Assembly: GCA_008931825.1 (NCBI GenBank)
Contig: QXVZ01001646.1
Coordinates: 1 to 64,000, forward strand
DNA from: Phallusia fumigata
Lineage: Eukaryota > Chordata > Ascidiacea > Phlebobranchia > Ascidiidae
Length of the DNA stretch: 64,000 nt
Reading direction: 5' to 3'
The position numbers and the translations under genes were made by a program. The notes beneath the pieces are model-generated. The model was not told the origin of the DNA. It worked only from the letters and a program-made list of their open reading frames with translations, and ran no database searches. Shown piece after piece: positions 27,101 through 39,100 of the stretch (position 1 is its first letter; each line of letters begins with the position of its first letter).

Positions 27101-30100
27101 TTATAAGCCAAGGAGTTGGCGCCACTCCTTCTGGCAGCCATTTCGGGCGACGACGCGGATTTGGTCATCGATCCGCGGTTGCCTGGTTGCGTGTCCATTG
27201 ATTTTGCACAAGACAACGTCGAATGTGGGGCAAGCGTTGAAGGCACCGAATATTTACCTTCGGAACTTGAAGCGAAGTTGTTGGAATCGAAGTCAAAACA
27301 CTGTGGTCCAGGCGATGCAACTCGCACCGCAGAACGCGATGTGGAAAAATTGTCTGCTGACTGTCTTCGCTGAATATCGGAATCGGTGCCAATGCTCGGA
27401 TATGACTTTCTTGACGGGGAAGAAAAAGAAGACTGATCACTTGTCCTGTTTCTTCTCCAGCGGCGCGACCCCTCCTGATAGTTGCTCTCGATACGTGAGC
27501 TGGAATTTCCATACCGATTTGAATTAGACCGAAAAACATCGTCATTATCGTCTATTGTGGCCATATTGACACCATGCTCCCTACGTCTGAATGCCTCACG
27601 TCTTTGTGTAAGCAAGGAACGACTATTATCCCCTTGAGATCGTGAAGTCGAGGATCTTGAAGATGATGACGTGGCTGACGAGAGAGATCCTAGTCCATAC
27701 CGACGGCCACTACTTCCTAAAGAGTTGTAGGATGTCGAATCACCGGAATACGTTTTAAGCCTTGACCTCGATGTCTTGATCATGGCTTCATTTACCGGTA
27801 GTGGCTTCAACATCGTCCCTTTGGAAGTTTGCAAGGGGCTTTGTGTCAGTGATGGTGGATCGGATGACGAACTCACGCCTGAATCCAAACGACGCCTGCT
27901 GTGCTCCAAAGGCATAGTTCGACACTGCTGTCACAATTCTTTACTAAATGCAAATGTCCTACTAACTAATGTCTCAGTTCTAACATTTTCGAACTTATAC
28001 TGACTGCATTGAAGTGGTAGTAAGTGGCAACACTGAAACAATATCACCAACCGGCCGTCGCAACTACTTCTATACAGCTGGCGTCGTGTTGTGCAAGGGT
28101 AAAAGGCAATGGACAGAACAAGGCCAACATCAAGCGTGTCAAGCGACTCAAGGCTGTCAACGCGTTAGGGTCTGCCTAGTCACAGTTAACCAACCCACAA
28201 CATACAGAAAAACAATCGTAATTTTGCACTAAAGATATTTTACTCAGCAGAATGACCTCGGCAATCGTCAAAGAAAACACCACCAGATATTTTTACTGCT
28301 CTTTCCATTTCGCAACAGTGCAAAGAAGAGCATATTTTATTACAATGACAATTATACCTTTTATCTACAATAAACAAACATGATATAAGTTGTTTCCTAA
28401 AATGCATGTAATTTTACATGCTTTATAAGACAAAGCATTTTTCCAAAATAGGGACATTTTTAAATCAGTCGCGCCGACCAACACGACCCATGACATCACA
28501 CGGCGGACAAAGACGTGAGAATGACGTCAATGCATCGAGACGCTCCACTGATAATCTCATTAACAAATCATCAACGAAGTCGGACCACCGTTGTATTTTC
28601 CATCAACAAACCTTAATTATTCCAACAAAATAATACACATCTTTTTCAGACCACTCTTAATCGTAAAATACCAGCGCTGGGGGAAAAACTACTGAAATCG
28701 CGACAAACGAAACATTTTTACTAAAAACCCTGGCCAATGTTACTGAATCAACAAACAGACTGAACATCCTTCGTTAATAGAGAGACATCATTAAATGTGT
28801 AATTATGGTGTACTTGCAAACTTTCTTGATTCGCTGCACCGCAAAAGTGTACATTTGCTTACCGTAGTTTGACTTGCGAAACATCGGGGCTACTGGATAC
28901 GGGGGTGTTAGGATTGCTACACACTCTGCGTACGGGTATCGGGATGGGGCGTGAAGACTGTGACATTACTATCATATTTCGCTTCTGCGTGCCCAAACGT
29001 TGGTTCGGCATAGGCTGCTGCAGGGGCTGCGTTTGAAGCAAATAGTTCTTTCTCAGCTGAATATTGGGAGACGGGGGTTTCGTTTCTCGTCGGCTCGAGG
29101 CGTGTCTTGTTTCCACCATGGCAACTTGCTTTGCGGCGCTGGGTGTCTGGCCAGGTACAATGCCCCAAGACTTTGGGAAGGAAAACCCGCTTGACTGAAG
29201 CTTGCTTACATCGACAGACATATCAGTAATACACACATCAACAAATCCTACATTTAAAATCCATACACAGTAAATCTAAAATGTGGTTATCTTGTTGCCG
29301 TGTGGTGGGCAACACTGCGCCTGGTCGATATAGATCATTTGAATGAACCCAACAAAAACAAGCTCCTATAACGCGCTGAACCTTATCGTTAAACGTAAGG
29401 ACAGCCAAAATAAGGAAACCCGTTCGAGGTGAATAATCGTAAATTAAGAGGCAAACAAGGGGTTTGTAGGCCTTAAACAAAGCGGCGTCGTTTATTCGCC
29501 CCAGAACACCATTACGAGCGCTTTAAATATTATTTCACGAGCGTGTAAACTTGTTTGCGTAAGAGCGAGGGAAAAGCCGCGACCTGGCTTCATGGCTTTT
29601 TACATCACAAAAGAGCCTCCGCAATCTTGTAGATGATTAAACAGAGCAGCGTATACGAGGGCAGTTATTGTTGTCATACCGCCCCGTGATCTCACACCCC
29701 ACTATTCAAGTGCGCCTCGCTGCTCACCATTGACGTCATTCAGCATTTACCAAACAAATCGACGATGCCGGTTAGCACATACACCACCTGATCCCACAAT
29801 CGAGCTGTTGCGAAATATTTGGGCGATAAGAGGAAACTGCTCAGCAAACGACAGCTAACAGTAATTTTTGCGCCCGCATTATTGTATGACGCCAATCTAT
29901 GCTATGAGAAGGAAGATAGGGTGTTCAAACAATTGCGAAGCACCACCAGAGTTTGTATTTCGTTTTTTTAAGGGCTTTTTAGGAATTTGGTATTTTACTA
30001 GTTTGTTTTTATTTTAATTAGCTAGTTGCATGGGCCCTTAACGCAAACATGTGCAACATTAAAACTGAAAACGTTTTCAAATAGCATATTAAGTGGGGAA

Positions 30101-33100
30101 AAACATTGCATTTTACGATATTAATTGCAAATATTCTTAAACTGTGGTTAGTCACGCCTCATGAAGAAAGCAAATTTGCCACAGTGTGGTAAGCGTAATT
30201 TGCATATACTGGTATAACTCACTTTATGTACTATCCTGTCAAACAGAGGACAGGTAATCTAAATTTGATATTTCCCTAGCCTGTGCGTAACATCATGGTA
30301 TTTTTTTCCAGATTTTACCAGTAATTAACCGGTCAACGCAAACACGTGCCACATTACAAAACCGTAAAAAACATTTTTTAATCTAAATAGCATATTATGT
30401 GGAAAATCAACAACGCATGTTAGGTTATTAATTGCAAATATTCTAAAATTTGGTTAGTTGTGACTCATGAAAAAAGCAAATTTCCCATAGTTCATTATTC
30501 GTATTTTGCAGATATTGGTATACTCTTTGTGTTAAATCCTGTCCAACTCACGTTTTCTCAAGACCTAAAATTGTTTCTGAAAATATGCAATCTGTCACAA
30601 ACAACTCTGTACGCCTGAGCAACTTGGTACTTGCAGCAATTCGAATGTTATTTTCCTAAGTGTGGCTACGACAAAACTGGCTCTAAATGACGAGTGCTGC
30701 ACAAACGACCGTAGTTCAACGGATGACCGCACTTTGTTTTTAAACGAAAAACTTTCGCTAAATCAAGCGGAAAGACAATACCAATGCCCCTTACTAAGCA
30801 CCTGCAGTGCACTTTGATAAACCTTCTTTCTTCCTGCTTCAATAACAGCCTGTGAGCAGGGGTTTAGCACCTCATATTTCTGAGGCCAACCCACAGTATT
30901 TAAACGTAAGAGTCTATCTACACTTACACTACCTTGCATATTTCTCTTGACAATCCTCAAACACACTCGACCAAAACCACAGTTACGTCAGCTGAGGACC
31001 GAATATGTGGTTCGTCGGTGTACGACTCATCTCATCAGCGAACCTTTTCTTGTGCTACGCTCCAATGCATATCACTGGGGTTAACACGTCATACTCGTTT
31101 CTGGGAAACGACCAGTGAATTACAGTTAATACTGAAGACCATGAAATCGACGACCATTCAGTTCCAAGGCATTGCATATTGATCGCTCATGTGAATTGGG
31201 GCTAATCGCTTTTATGTTGGTACAATCCACCAGTTCTTTGCATGTCTTCACTATAATTTTCATTTCTCCACTTTGCTACTTGCTTTTTCTATGTTCTTCG
31301 TTGTGTGAAAGTCTTGTCGATGTTCGCCTTCCTGTAATTTGTCGGCGGTCTAGGCAAACTGCCAAAGAGTCAACAATTTCCTACTGCTGTCACACAACGT
31401 ACCAGACTACAAGTGCAACGTCCGCAAGTCGACAGTCACAAAGTACGATTAGCTTCCCTAAAAAATCCCAAGGACGGTGTTCTCACCTCGCGCAGTATAA
31501 AATCCCCAAAGCACGATTAAATCGCTGTTGACTTTAAACATAGGTTCTGCCTGTCAATCATTACTGCATAACTCACACGTCATAACTTTTTCTCTTTTTC
31601 TCGCCTAACTGCAGCCTCTCATTGCCATAAACTTCCAATATGTGCACATCGGGTTTATATTTGCAAAAACTCCCACCTCCTGTAGATAACGCATAACCAT
31701 AAGTCTACAATACATACGTAGTGTTTGGCCGACCCTAAGGGTAAGCCGCTAAGGGATAATTACAAATAGCTTTAGGCAGGTATTAGTGCCAACGCAAGGC
31801 TGAATATATTGACGATGGGTAGCCTTTGATAAACGATGTTTATTCAGCTCAACAGCAAACAGAGTGTACCTACATTAGGACGACCTATTCGTGTACGCCG
31901 CTCTGTCACAATTCATTGCTCGAAACTTGTTTTCGTATTTGGGTTGTGGACATTTTCTCCCGCTCGATATGTCTTCACATGGAAGCGCCATCGAACCGTG
32001 GAGTTACGACAAGCCAACATTGTCCACTTTAATCAAGATCCAAAAGCGCAATTTGAACTGAAGTGTTTGTAATCAGATCATCGATTCGGGACCTCAACAA
32101 CGTTTATGAAAACCTCTACTAATCGCAGATTTTAGTTATTCTGATAAAAACACAAAAGTTGCTTGAAAAAACTAAAGTGTATACGGCACCATTCATTTGT
32201 CTTCACTTCAACAAAGCAATATATCAAAAGAAAGTTATTTTTGGTGTACCTTAACAGTCACATGCGGGCACAATCCTTCAACTCAGTTTCAACAACCTGC
32301 TGACATGTCTTGCGCACTTGTTCAATAGTAACAAGGTTTTCCACAAGACCAATACAAATTTGATTTTTACCCCAAAAGGGAAGCAACATTTTAGGAGCGA
32401 TCTCTGCTTGTTACGACACAAACACCTTTCCTTAATCGACCCCACGCGGTCAATTCAGTCGATAAACTTGAATGAACTCAAAGTGATACGCACAAAAACA
32501 ATGGGATAAACAGTTTCTGTTTACCAAAGAAAACATACACCACACGAAAACATGATTTCAAAATGTGCCTTAGTCATTTACACAACTTTGCCTGTTCCTA
32601 AAACACAAATCAACAAAAAGGTTTAGTCATTTGTCAAACTTCCTGAACGGACCCGATTTCAATCAACAAGACGCGAATCACAAAAAACACGAAATTCGAC
32701 GCGGGAGGAAATTCGCAACTTGACGGTGATTCATGCGTGACCGACGGCGACGTCACGTTGTGACGTACAGGAAGGCGTAACCTTGGGCTCGAACAGATCT
32801 GTGTCATAACATTTCAATGTTTTAGCGTCTGCGGTTGGCGCCGGCGAGTCCATTTCACCTATTTCCAAAACCATGGGATTTGGCTTGAACAAATTAAAAA
32901 CTCAATACGCGTCGCTACACGAAACCAAGTCAACACAAACCGCACTGATTCACTACGCCCTCTGACGGACGTGCAACACACCTAAACTGCAATATCTACT
33001 GTTTTTAAATTGAGGTAATGTAAGTTTTTCGATCTTTACTCAAAACACATACATACCATATCCAAGAGTGCCGTCGAAAGTGGGGTGGGCGCGCGACTGA

Positions 33101-36100
33101 AAGCCGCAGATGGGACGACTTGGATAAGTGGTTGGTGAGAGGATCAGGGCAATTACCAAGACGCCTTGAGTTTAAATACATAAGCTCTTCGGTAAGGCCG
33201 TCATCGTCACTGTCCTCCCCGCTACTTTGACTCGGACAGAAGTCACTGTCCCCTACTGAACCGCAACCAAGTCGTTTAATCCCACCATTCTGCTGATGCG
33301 CCTGGTTGAGGTTTAGGTGATACCGATGGGAATGGGTGGATGGCGACTCGGGAGAGCAAGACAGAGGTGAAGGGGTGGTCGGAAGGGACTTTGTGGCGTT
33401 GCGTTGCGGCACCGAGCGTATCCGTGTTGATGCTATTTCGTGCTGCTCTACAGGTGCGTCGACGTCGTTTAGCCGGATGGTTGGAACTAAAGGCAAACTG
33501 GGTGGTATCTTGTTCGTCTGGTCTGTGCAAATGTTTGGCATGTTGGTCGTAAAGTTCTGTGCAGTCACATCCATTTGCCAAAACACGAGTAGGCTAAAGC
33601 ATCATTTCGGACGTAGTGCAAGCAGGTTGTCTGATGTAAAGTTAGCCTTGCCTAACCAATCTAACGTTAATATCACATAACAACAACCTGTGTACCCCGA
33701 AAAACCGTTAGTTCATAGTCTAAATATGTTCCGGTGTAACAATCATGTTACAAACAACAATAGCACAGTGTGAAATTCATGCAACTTTGCGACTGTTTGA
33801 TTTAGTATCTGTCATATCACGTCAGTAAATGTCATACCCGCAAATTTAATTAAAGCCCCACAGAGGGTCAAACTGGTGACTGCGACATATTGGTCTGTCT
33901 GTCCCACCACAAGTCACTGTTTTGCTGTAAAGGCCACCCAAGTTAGAGTTGTAAACCTACAGTGCTGTCTGCTGACATTTACACCAAATAAACTCACCAA
34001 ATGGTGTGCTTACAAACATTTTCGTAACCGACAAAATCAATATAAACCTGCAGGGATTATAACACAGTGTGAGCCAGACTACGTGCGTCATAGCACACGG
34101 AGCTTTGCTTTTTTTATAACGCGCTTGATTTGTCAGTGATTGGGTCGCCATGTTTCCGCATACCGCTTGAAAATATTGCCTGATTCCCAACGCGCTTTGA
34201 TCGAGCCAGCCCTCAAGACTAAACCGCGGGGTTAACTTGTGATAACAAGCGTCATTATCTCCATACCACTCTGCGCTTCAGATAACCTGTCCTCTCTAAA
34301 CACGGCCTCTTTAACCACTTGCGACCCTAAACGAAAACGGACCAAAAGGGCAATTAGCCGTTCCATTACTTGCGGTCGCAGGGGGTTAAATAGGCCAGTG
34401 CTCAAATTGCGACCAATTGCATCGATTACATTTGCAAGTGCCTTTCAATTTGTATCTGGCCACACAGCGAAAGTGAAGCCACAAGGCGAAACATTTTGCG
34501 TATGTTGCTAAAAGCCAGATTTGGTTGTAACATGTGTTCAACGCCGCAGATTAAAGGCCAACGTTTTATGACGCACTTGCGGCGAAACGAAATCGACCAC
34601 ATCACCCTAGCATATGAGGACGTATGTCAACATGCAAAATTTAACGATAAGCTGAATTCTCTTTTGTTTCCAGCTACAAACGTAAGCAGAGACAGGCGGC
34701 TTTTAATGCAGCGTTGCCCAGCCCACAGTGCAATTCAGCAAACACACAGCCTTCGCAAATCGTTGAAATTATAGATTGGGTTTGCCAGCAGAACACCGCT
34801 GTGGCGTTAAAACAAACAAGTAGCCGTGTGCTGCATTATTTATTCGCACAAGCGTTAGAATATTCATGATTTGCGTCCAAGGAATAGCAAAATATTTCAA
34901 AGTCTGTCTTTTTGTATACATTTCAATGCACCTCGCTAAACAGCATTAAAGGTGACCTTTTACACCAAAACAAACCTTTCGGTTCATTGGCGGATGGCAA
35001 AGCATTGCCGGACGTCACCATGTTCAGCACGTCCTGTTACAGCTGCAACTGTCAACTGTGCAGGGAACTGCAGTAAAACTGGATAAAAAACATTAAAATA
35101 GCCTAAAATCTCTGCCAACTGTTTGACTTGCTAAAATCACGGCTCGAATACTTTCGTAACCAATGTGCGTAGCAAGTGAATCACAACACATGTAATTCGT
35201 TACTGGCACAGAACTGGCTTCTACTCGTGTACTTGCATGAAGGAAAAGCGTGATTCGTCTAGCTATACATAATATCAACACAATACAAACTGGTTTCAAA
35301 AATCATTGGCCTCTAAAACTGGCGCCCTTTATCTGACATCTGTTCGATCTGTACGTTATATAACCGCTGATTAAAACCCAGCCCCACGCTCTGACTAAAT
35401 TCATTGACGTAAAGGCGCCTCGACAACCGAAAATTAATTAGCACAACAGCGGGCAACCTATGCTTCAGACTAGTGTCACGAAACAGTCAATTGCTCGCGC
35501 TGCCTTTTTACACTACGCCTTGCTGTGAACTGCGACCTTATCAGTGTTAGCTGGTCAAACACTGCCCCTCACTTAAGCTATTGTATGGGCTTTGGATATT
35601 AACGCCCCAAGATATCTTTCCAAGTAAGCAACAACGGTGAACCGAAATTATTGGTGAGTGCACGGAATACGAAACGCGGGCAATATAACAACAACACTGC
35701 GTTGTTTGTTAGCATTACTGCCCACGGCCAACAGGGCACGAACTGGATACAAACGCCTGGCATTAATGTCATTCAAAGTTTCGTTACGGGTTTGCACTCA
35801 AACACAACTTTGGTTACACGCACTGGCCGGAGCTATACAATTTCACAACGGAAAGCGGCACAACGGCGCTCGGGGCATGTTCCCTCACTTCAACGGCTGC
35901 ACCAACGGAGTCTAATTCAGCTAACAATCTGAGATAAGGGCTCACATTTGCGCTGCGTCCCAAGTGAGGCAATTTTGTCGCTTTTAAGCTCAAACGAAAA
36001 CCTGGCACGTCGAAATTAACTCTGCCACGAGTAATTTCCATTGGAATTCCAAACCTTGTCTGTGTCAAAAACGAGCAAATCTGCTAACAGTCGTCATACT

Positions 36101-39100
36101 GATGCATTGAAATAATCGCTAGCTGTAACCCGATCCATGCGATGACAAAGGAGGCCATTTGAAGATTTTGAGAGCTAAGAGGGTTTGATATTGTTGAGTG
36201 CGAACAATAAGAAACCCCGCCACCGCTCTATTTAAGTCCTCCGGCAAAGCCTGACACCTGACTCGATTACTTGGAAACATTCCAACTGGTTCAGTCACAT
36301 CGAACCAAACAATGGGTTCTGTCATACCACGTAAACAGAAAACAAAAATAAATACTTTACCCTCATTACACTGACTTGCACTGCTGGTAACAGTACAAGG
36401 CAGCAATGACCAACACTCAGTAATAGCGACATGCTGCCCCGAATTGTTAAGCAATAAAACTGTTGGTTCAATCGTTTGAAAGGAATGCCCGGCGTCAGGG
36501 CGGTCAAGTACCCAATCAAGCACTCGTGACAACAAGGCTCTAACAAAGTGTCAACTGGACCAGTGGTAAGTCCAAAATGCGAATTAACGAAGATAGAAAA
36601 TTTAGACAAAGCGCCGATCTAACATCTGTTGCAAATAAATATTCGCGCACAGCTGAATTTCAACATCGACTCATGAAATATTTATAGTGTCGGGGTACCT
36701 AACCAGATCTATGCACCTAGGCACCTAGGAGGGATTTCTAACGCCAGGCGAAGTCCGGGTTGATCGCGTTATTCATGCCAGTCGATGCGTGACGGCTCGG
36801 TGTGAGTGACTCCACCAAAACGAGACACCAGCCAATAAAATGTAGGTCGCAACTTTGTCACTTGCAGTTAAAACTCAAGCCACTGGTGATATACAAATAA
36901 TGAATAACACATGAGGCAGCAAGGTTACGTACAATTGCTGGAAACGATATAAACCGGTGACGACAGACGCATGTTGGAACTACTACCCCATGCAGACTTT
37001 TTCAAGGCTAACCTGACGCTACACATTTCTGCAGGTCAACTAAATGTATATCATCCTGTCGAGCACTGAATGAATGAACTTAAACCGGTACAGTAGTATT
37101 ATACTCGCTTTTACAATTACTACCTAGCACAAACATACCTGTTCAACTGACTCACGAATACTGCTTGGCGTCATAACTTTCTCCCCACTCATTTTCTTTC
37201 ACCAGGCTGTAAATCTACCTGATATTTTGCCATCTACCGCATTTCTACACAACAAAATCCATAACATTGGTTTCGTGTGAAAATGACAGAAGACCATTCG
37301 AGCCTTTTAACTGACTGGTAGGTATACCGAGACGCCTGCTTCGATTACAGCTTAGCTTAAAATTACAAAAATTAACAACAACTGACACATTGTTGACTGT
37401 TTCATTCTTTTGCAGAAACGCATAACGCAACGCTGACCCCCGGGGGACTAAACAAACTCTCACTCTGTGAAGCGCAAACTGAAAAAGCTCGGTTGTAAAA
37501 ATATCAGCACCCAGACCGTTGGCGAAGTTAATGCGAAACAAAAGTTGAATAACCCACACGGAAGTAAGACATATTAACTAAGCAGTTGCATTGCAACAGT
37601 GATGGATTATGCAGAGACTCGTCGACTGCGTAGGGCGAAATTAAAAACATGATGTATGCGCTGCGGAGCGCCCGCAGTTTGTTGCTGGACTATGTTCCTG
37701 CCATGACCAATTTTAGCGTGGATAATTCTCCTGTAAACCTCGAATCAAGTTTCGGCGCCTGCTTCGGTATCGCTAGAACCCGGTCTGTATTTCTGACACG
37801 AAAGAATACATGCCGAAGAGAGCAGGTACAAAGCCCTGTTGTTACCGACAACAAATGCAAGCGGAGAGTGATGTGGTTGGCAATATGATGACATGTTTCG
37901 AGCCGTGCCATTAAATTAATAATGGCGGACCTGTCAGCGACGTTGAAATCCGCTTGGTATGAATAAAACAAAATCAAAAAGTCGTTTTCAGACCTATGAT
38001 CTAAAAAAACAATGGATTTGACTGCTAACTGCCCCATAGAGAAAGTTCAAGGCAAATGCTACAAGGCACAACGTCTGTGTTTTGCCAACATCAAACAAGC
38101 GAAACCGTAGACCGCGGATCTATTTACACGCATCTCCCGTCGAAAAGTTCAAATTGAAAAGTGACAAAAAGACATCCGGGAAAGCCATTACCCTTGAGAA
38201 CACTTTAAAAGGTCGTGTACGGTCCCAATAGGTTTCAGTACACTATCTTGAATGAATATTACCAAACACGTCTCAATAAATGACCACGGATGGTGTTACC
38301 TCCGTTAAAAAATTGTGCTTTGGGTTTATAGTGAGCTCAACGCCTATCACCTTCCTATTTAATATAACAAGCTAAAAAACACAATGCGCTCAAATTATGC
38401 GCTACAATATGCCTAAAACGTATCGAAAAAATAAAAACACACAGCACCTGGTTCTAGCTACAGTAAAGCGACGAATTGATTCTCCACCTCGCTTTATCAT
38501 GAATCGTCGCATGGTCTGGGGAGAGACGGGGGGTGAGGGACCAGGACTTGTACCGCCTTGTGGCACCAAACCGCTTCGTTGTCTTTCCTGTTGGATCTTG
38601 GCAAACTGGTGCTTTTGTTCCAAACGCCGTAGAGTACCAGGCGATAGGTGCGGCACAAAACAGCTAGGCTGCGAAGGCATGTCGTCCGCTTCCTGTATTT
38701 CCATTTTGGGAAAGACGCTCGCATCGTGCGCCACATCCAGCGTTGTGTCTGCATTCGCCGTTGAGCTGTGACTGGGGCCCCTTTCAGGCAGCGTGTCCAA
38801 CCTGTTAAATCGGCGGCCGAAGACTGGAGACGAAAGCAAGTTGTGCCGTTCCGCTTCGCTAAAGTTCTGAGGCTTGCCTTGGCTCGTTGTGCTCAGTTGC
38901 TGAACTTTCGCTCTGCGGCTGCTTGACGTAAAGCTAAGTGGATGAAGTATGCTGAGTTTTTTTCCGCTGGTCGACATGTTTTGACAGTTGTTGGTGGTTT
39001 GCTTGGTTCAAGTATAATTTTACCTGGACACAATCATGACTGATCGAAAGTCAAGCTACGGTTTGCTATGTGCTGAAATGCTGAAGTTACAAATACGTGA

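Larger units (their letters stand above)
29222..33056. other. PDE4 intron with diverged duplicate
   Basis: Holds a CRE palindrome (29731-29738) and a diverged direct repeat (30035-30240 and 30330-30550). Open frames on both strands are short and unrecognised. Confidence 0.5.

Noticed and set aside
27096-27545. Plus and minus frames of 85-143 codons over the 27.9-kb exon
   Set aside because: Shadows of the 352-codon PDE4 exon in other frames.
36119-36535. 138-codon minus frame, possible further PDE4 first exon
   Set aside because: No ATG at its start and no phase-2 donor that keeps the frame.
37690-38037. 115-codon ATG minus frame
   Set aside because: No convincing donor in phase 2 for UCR1 and no family signal.
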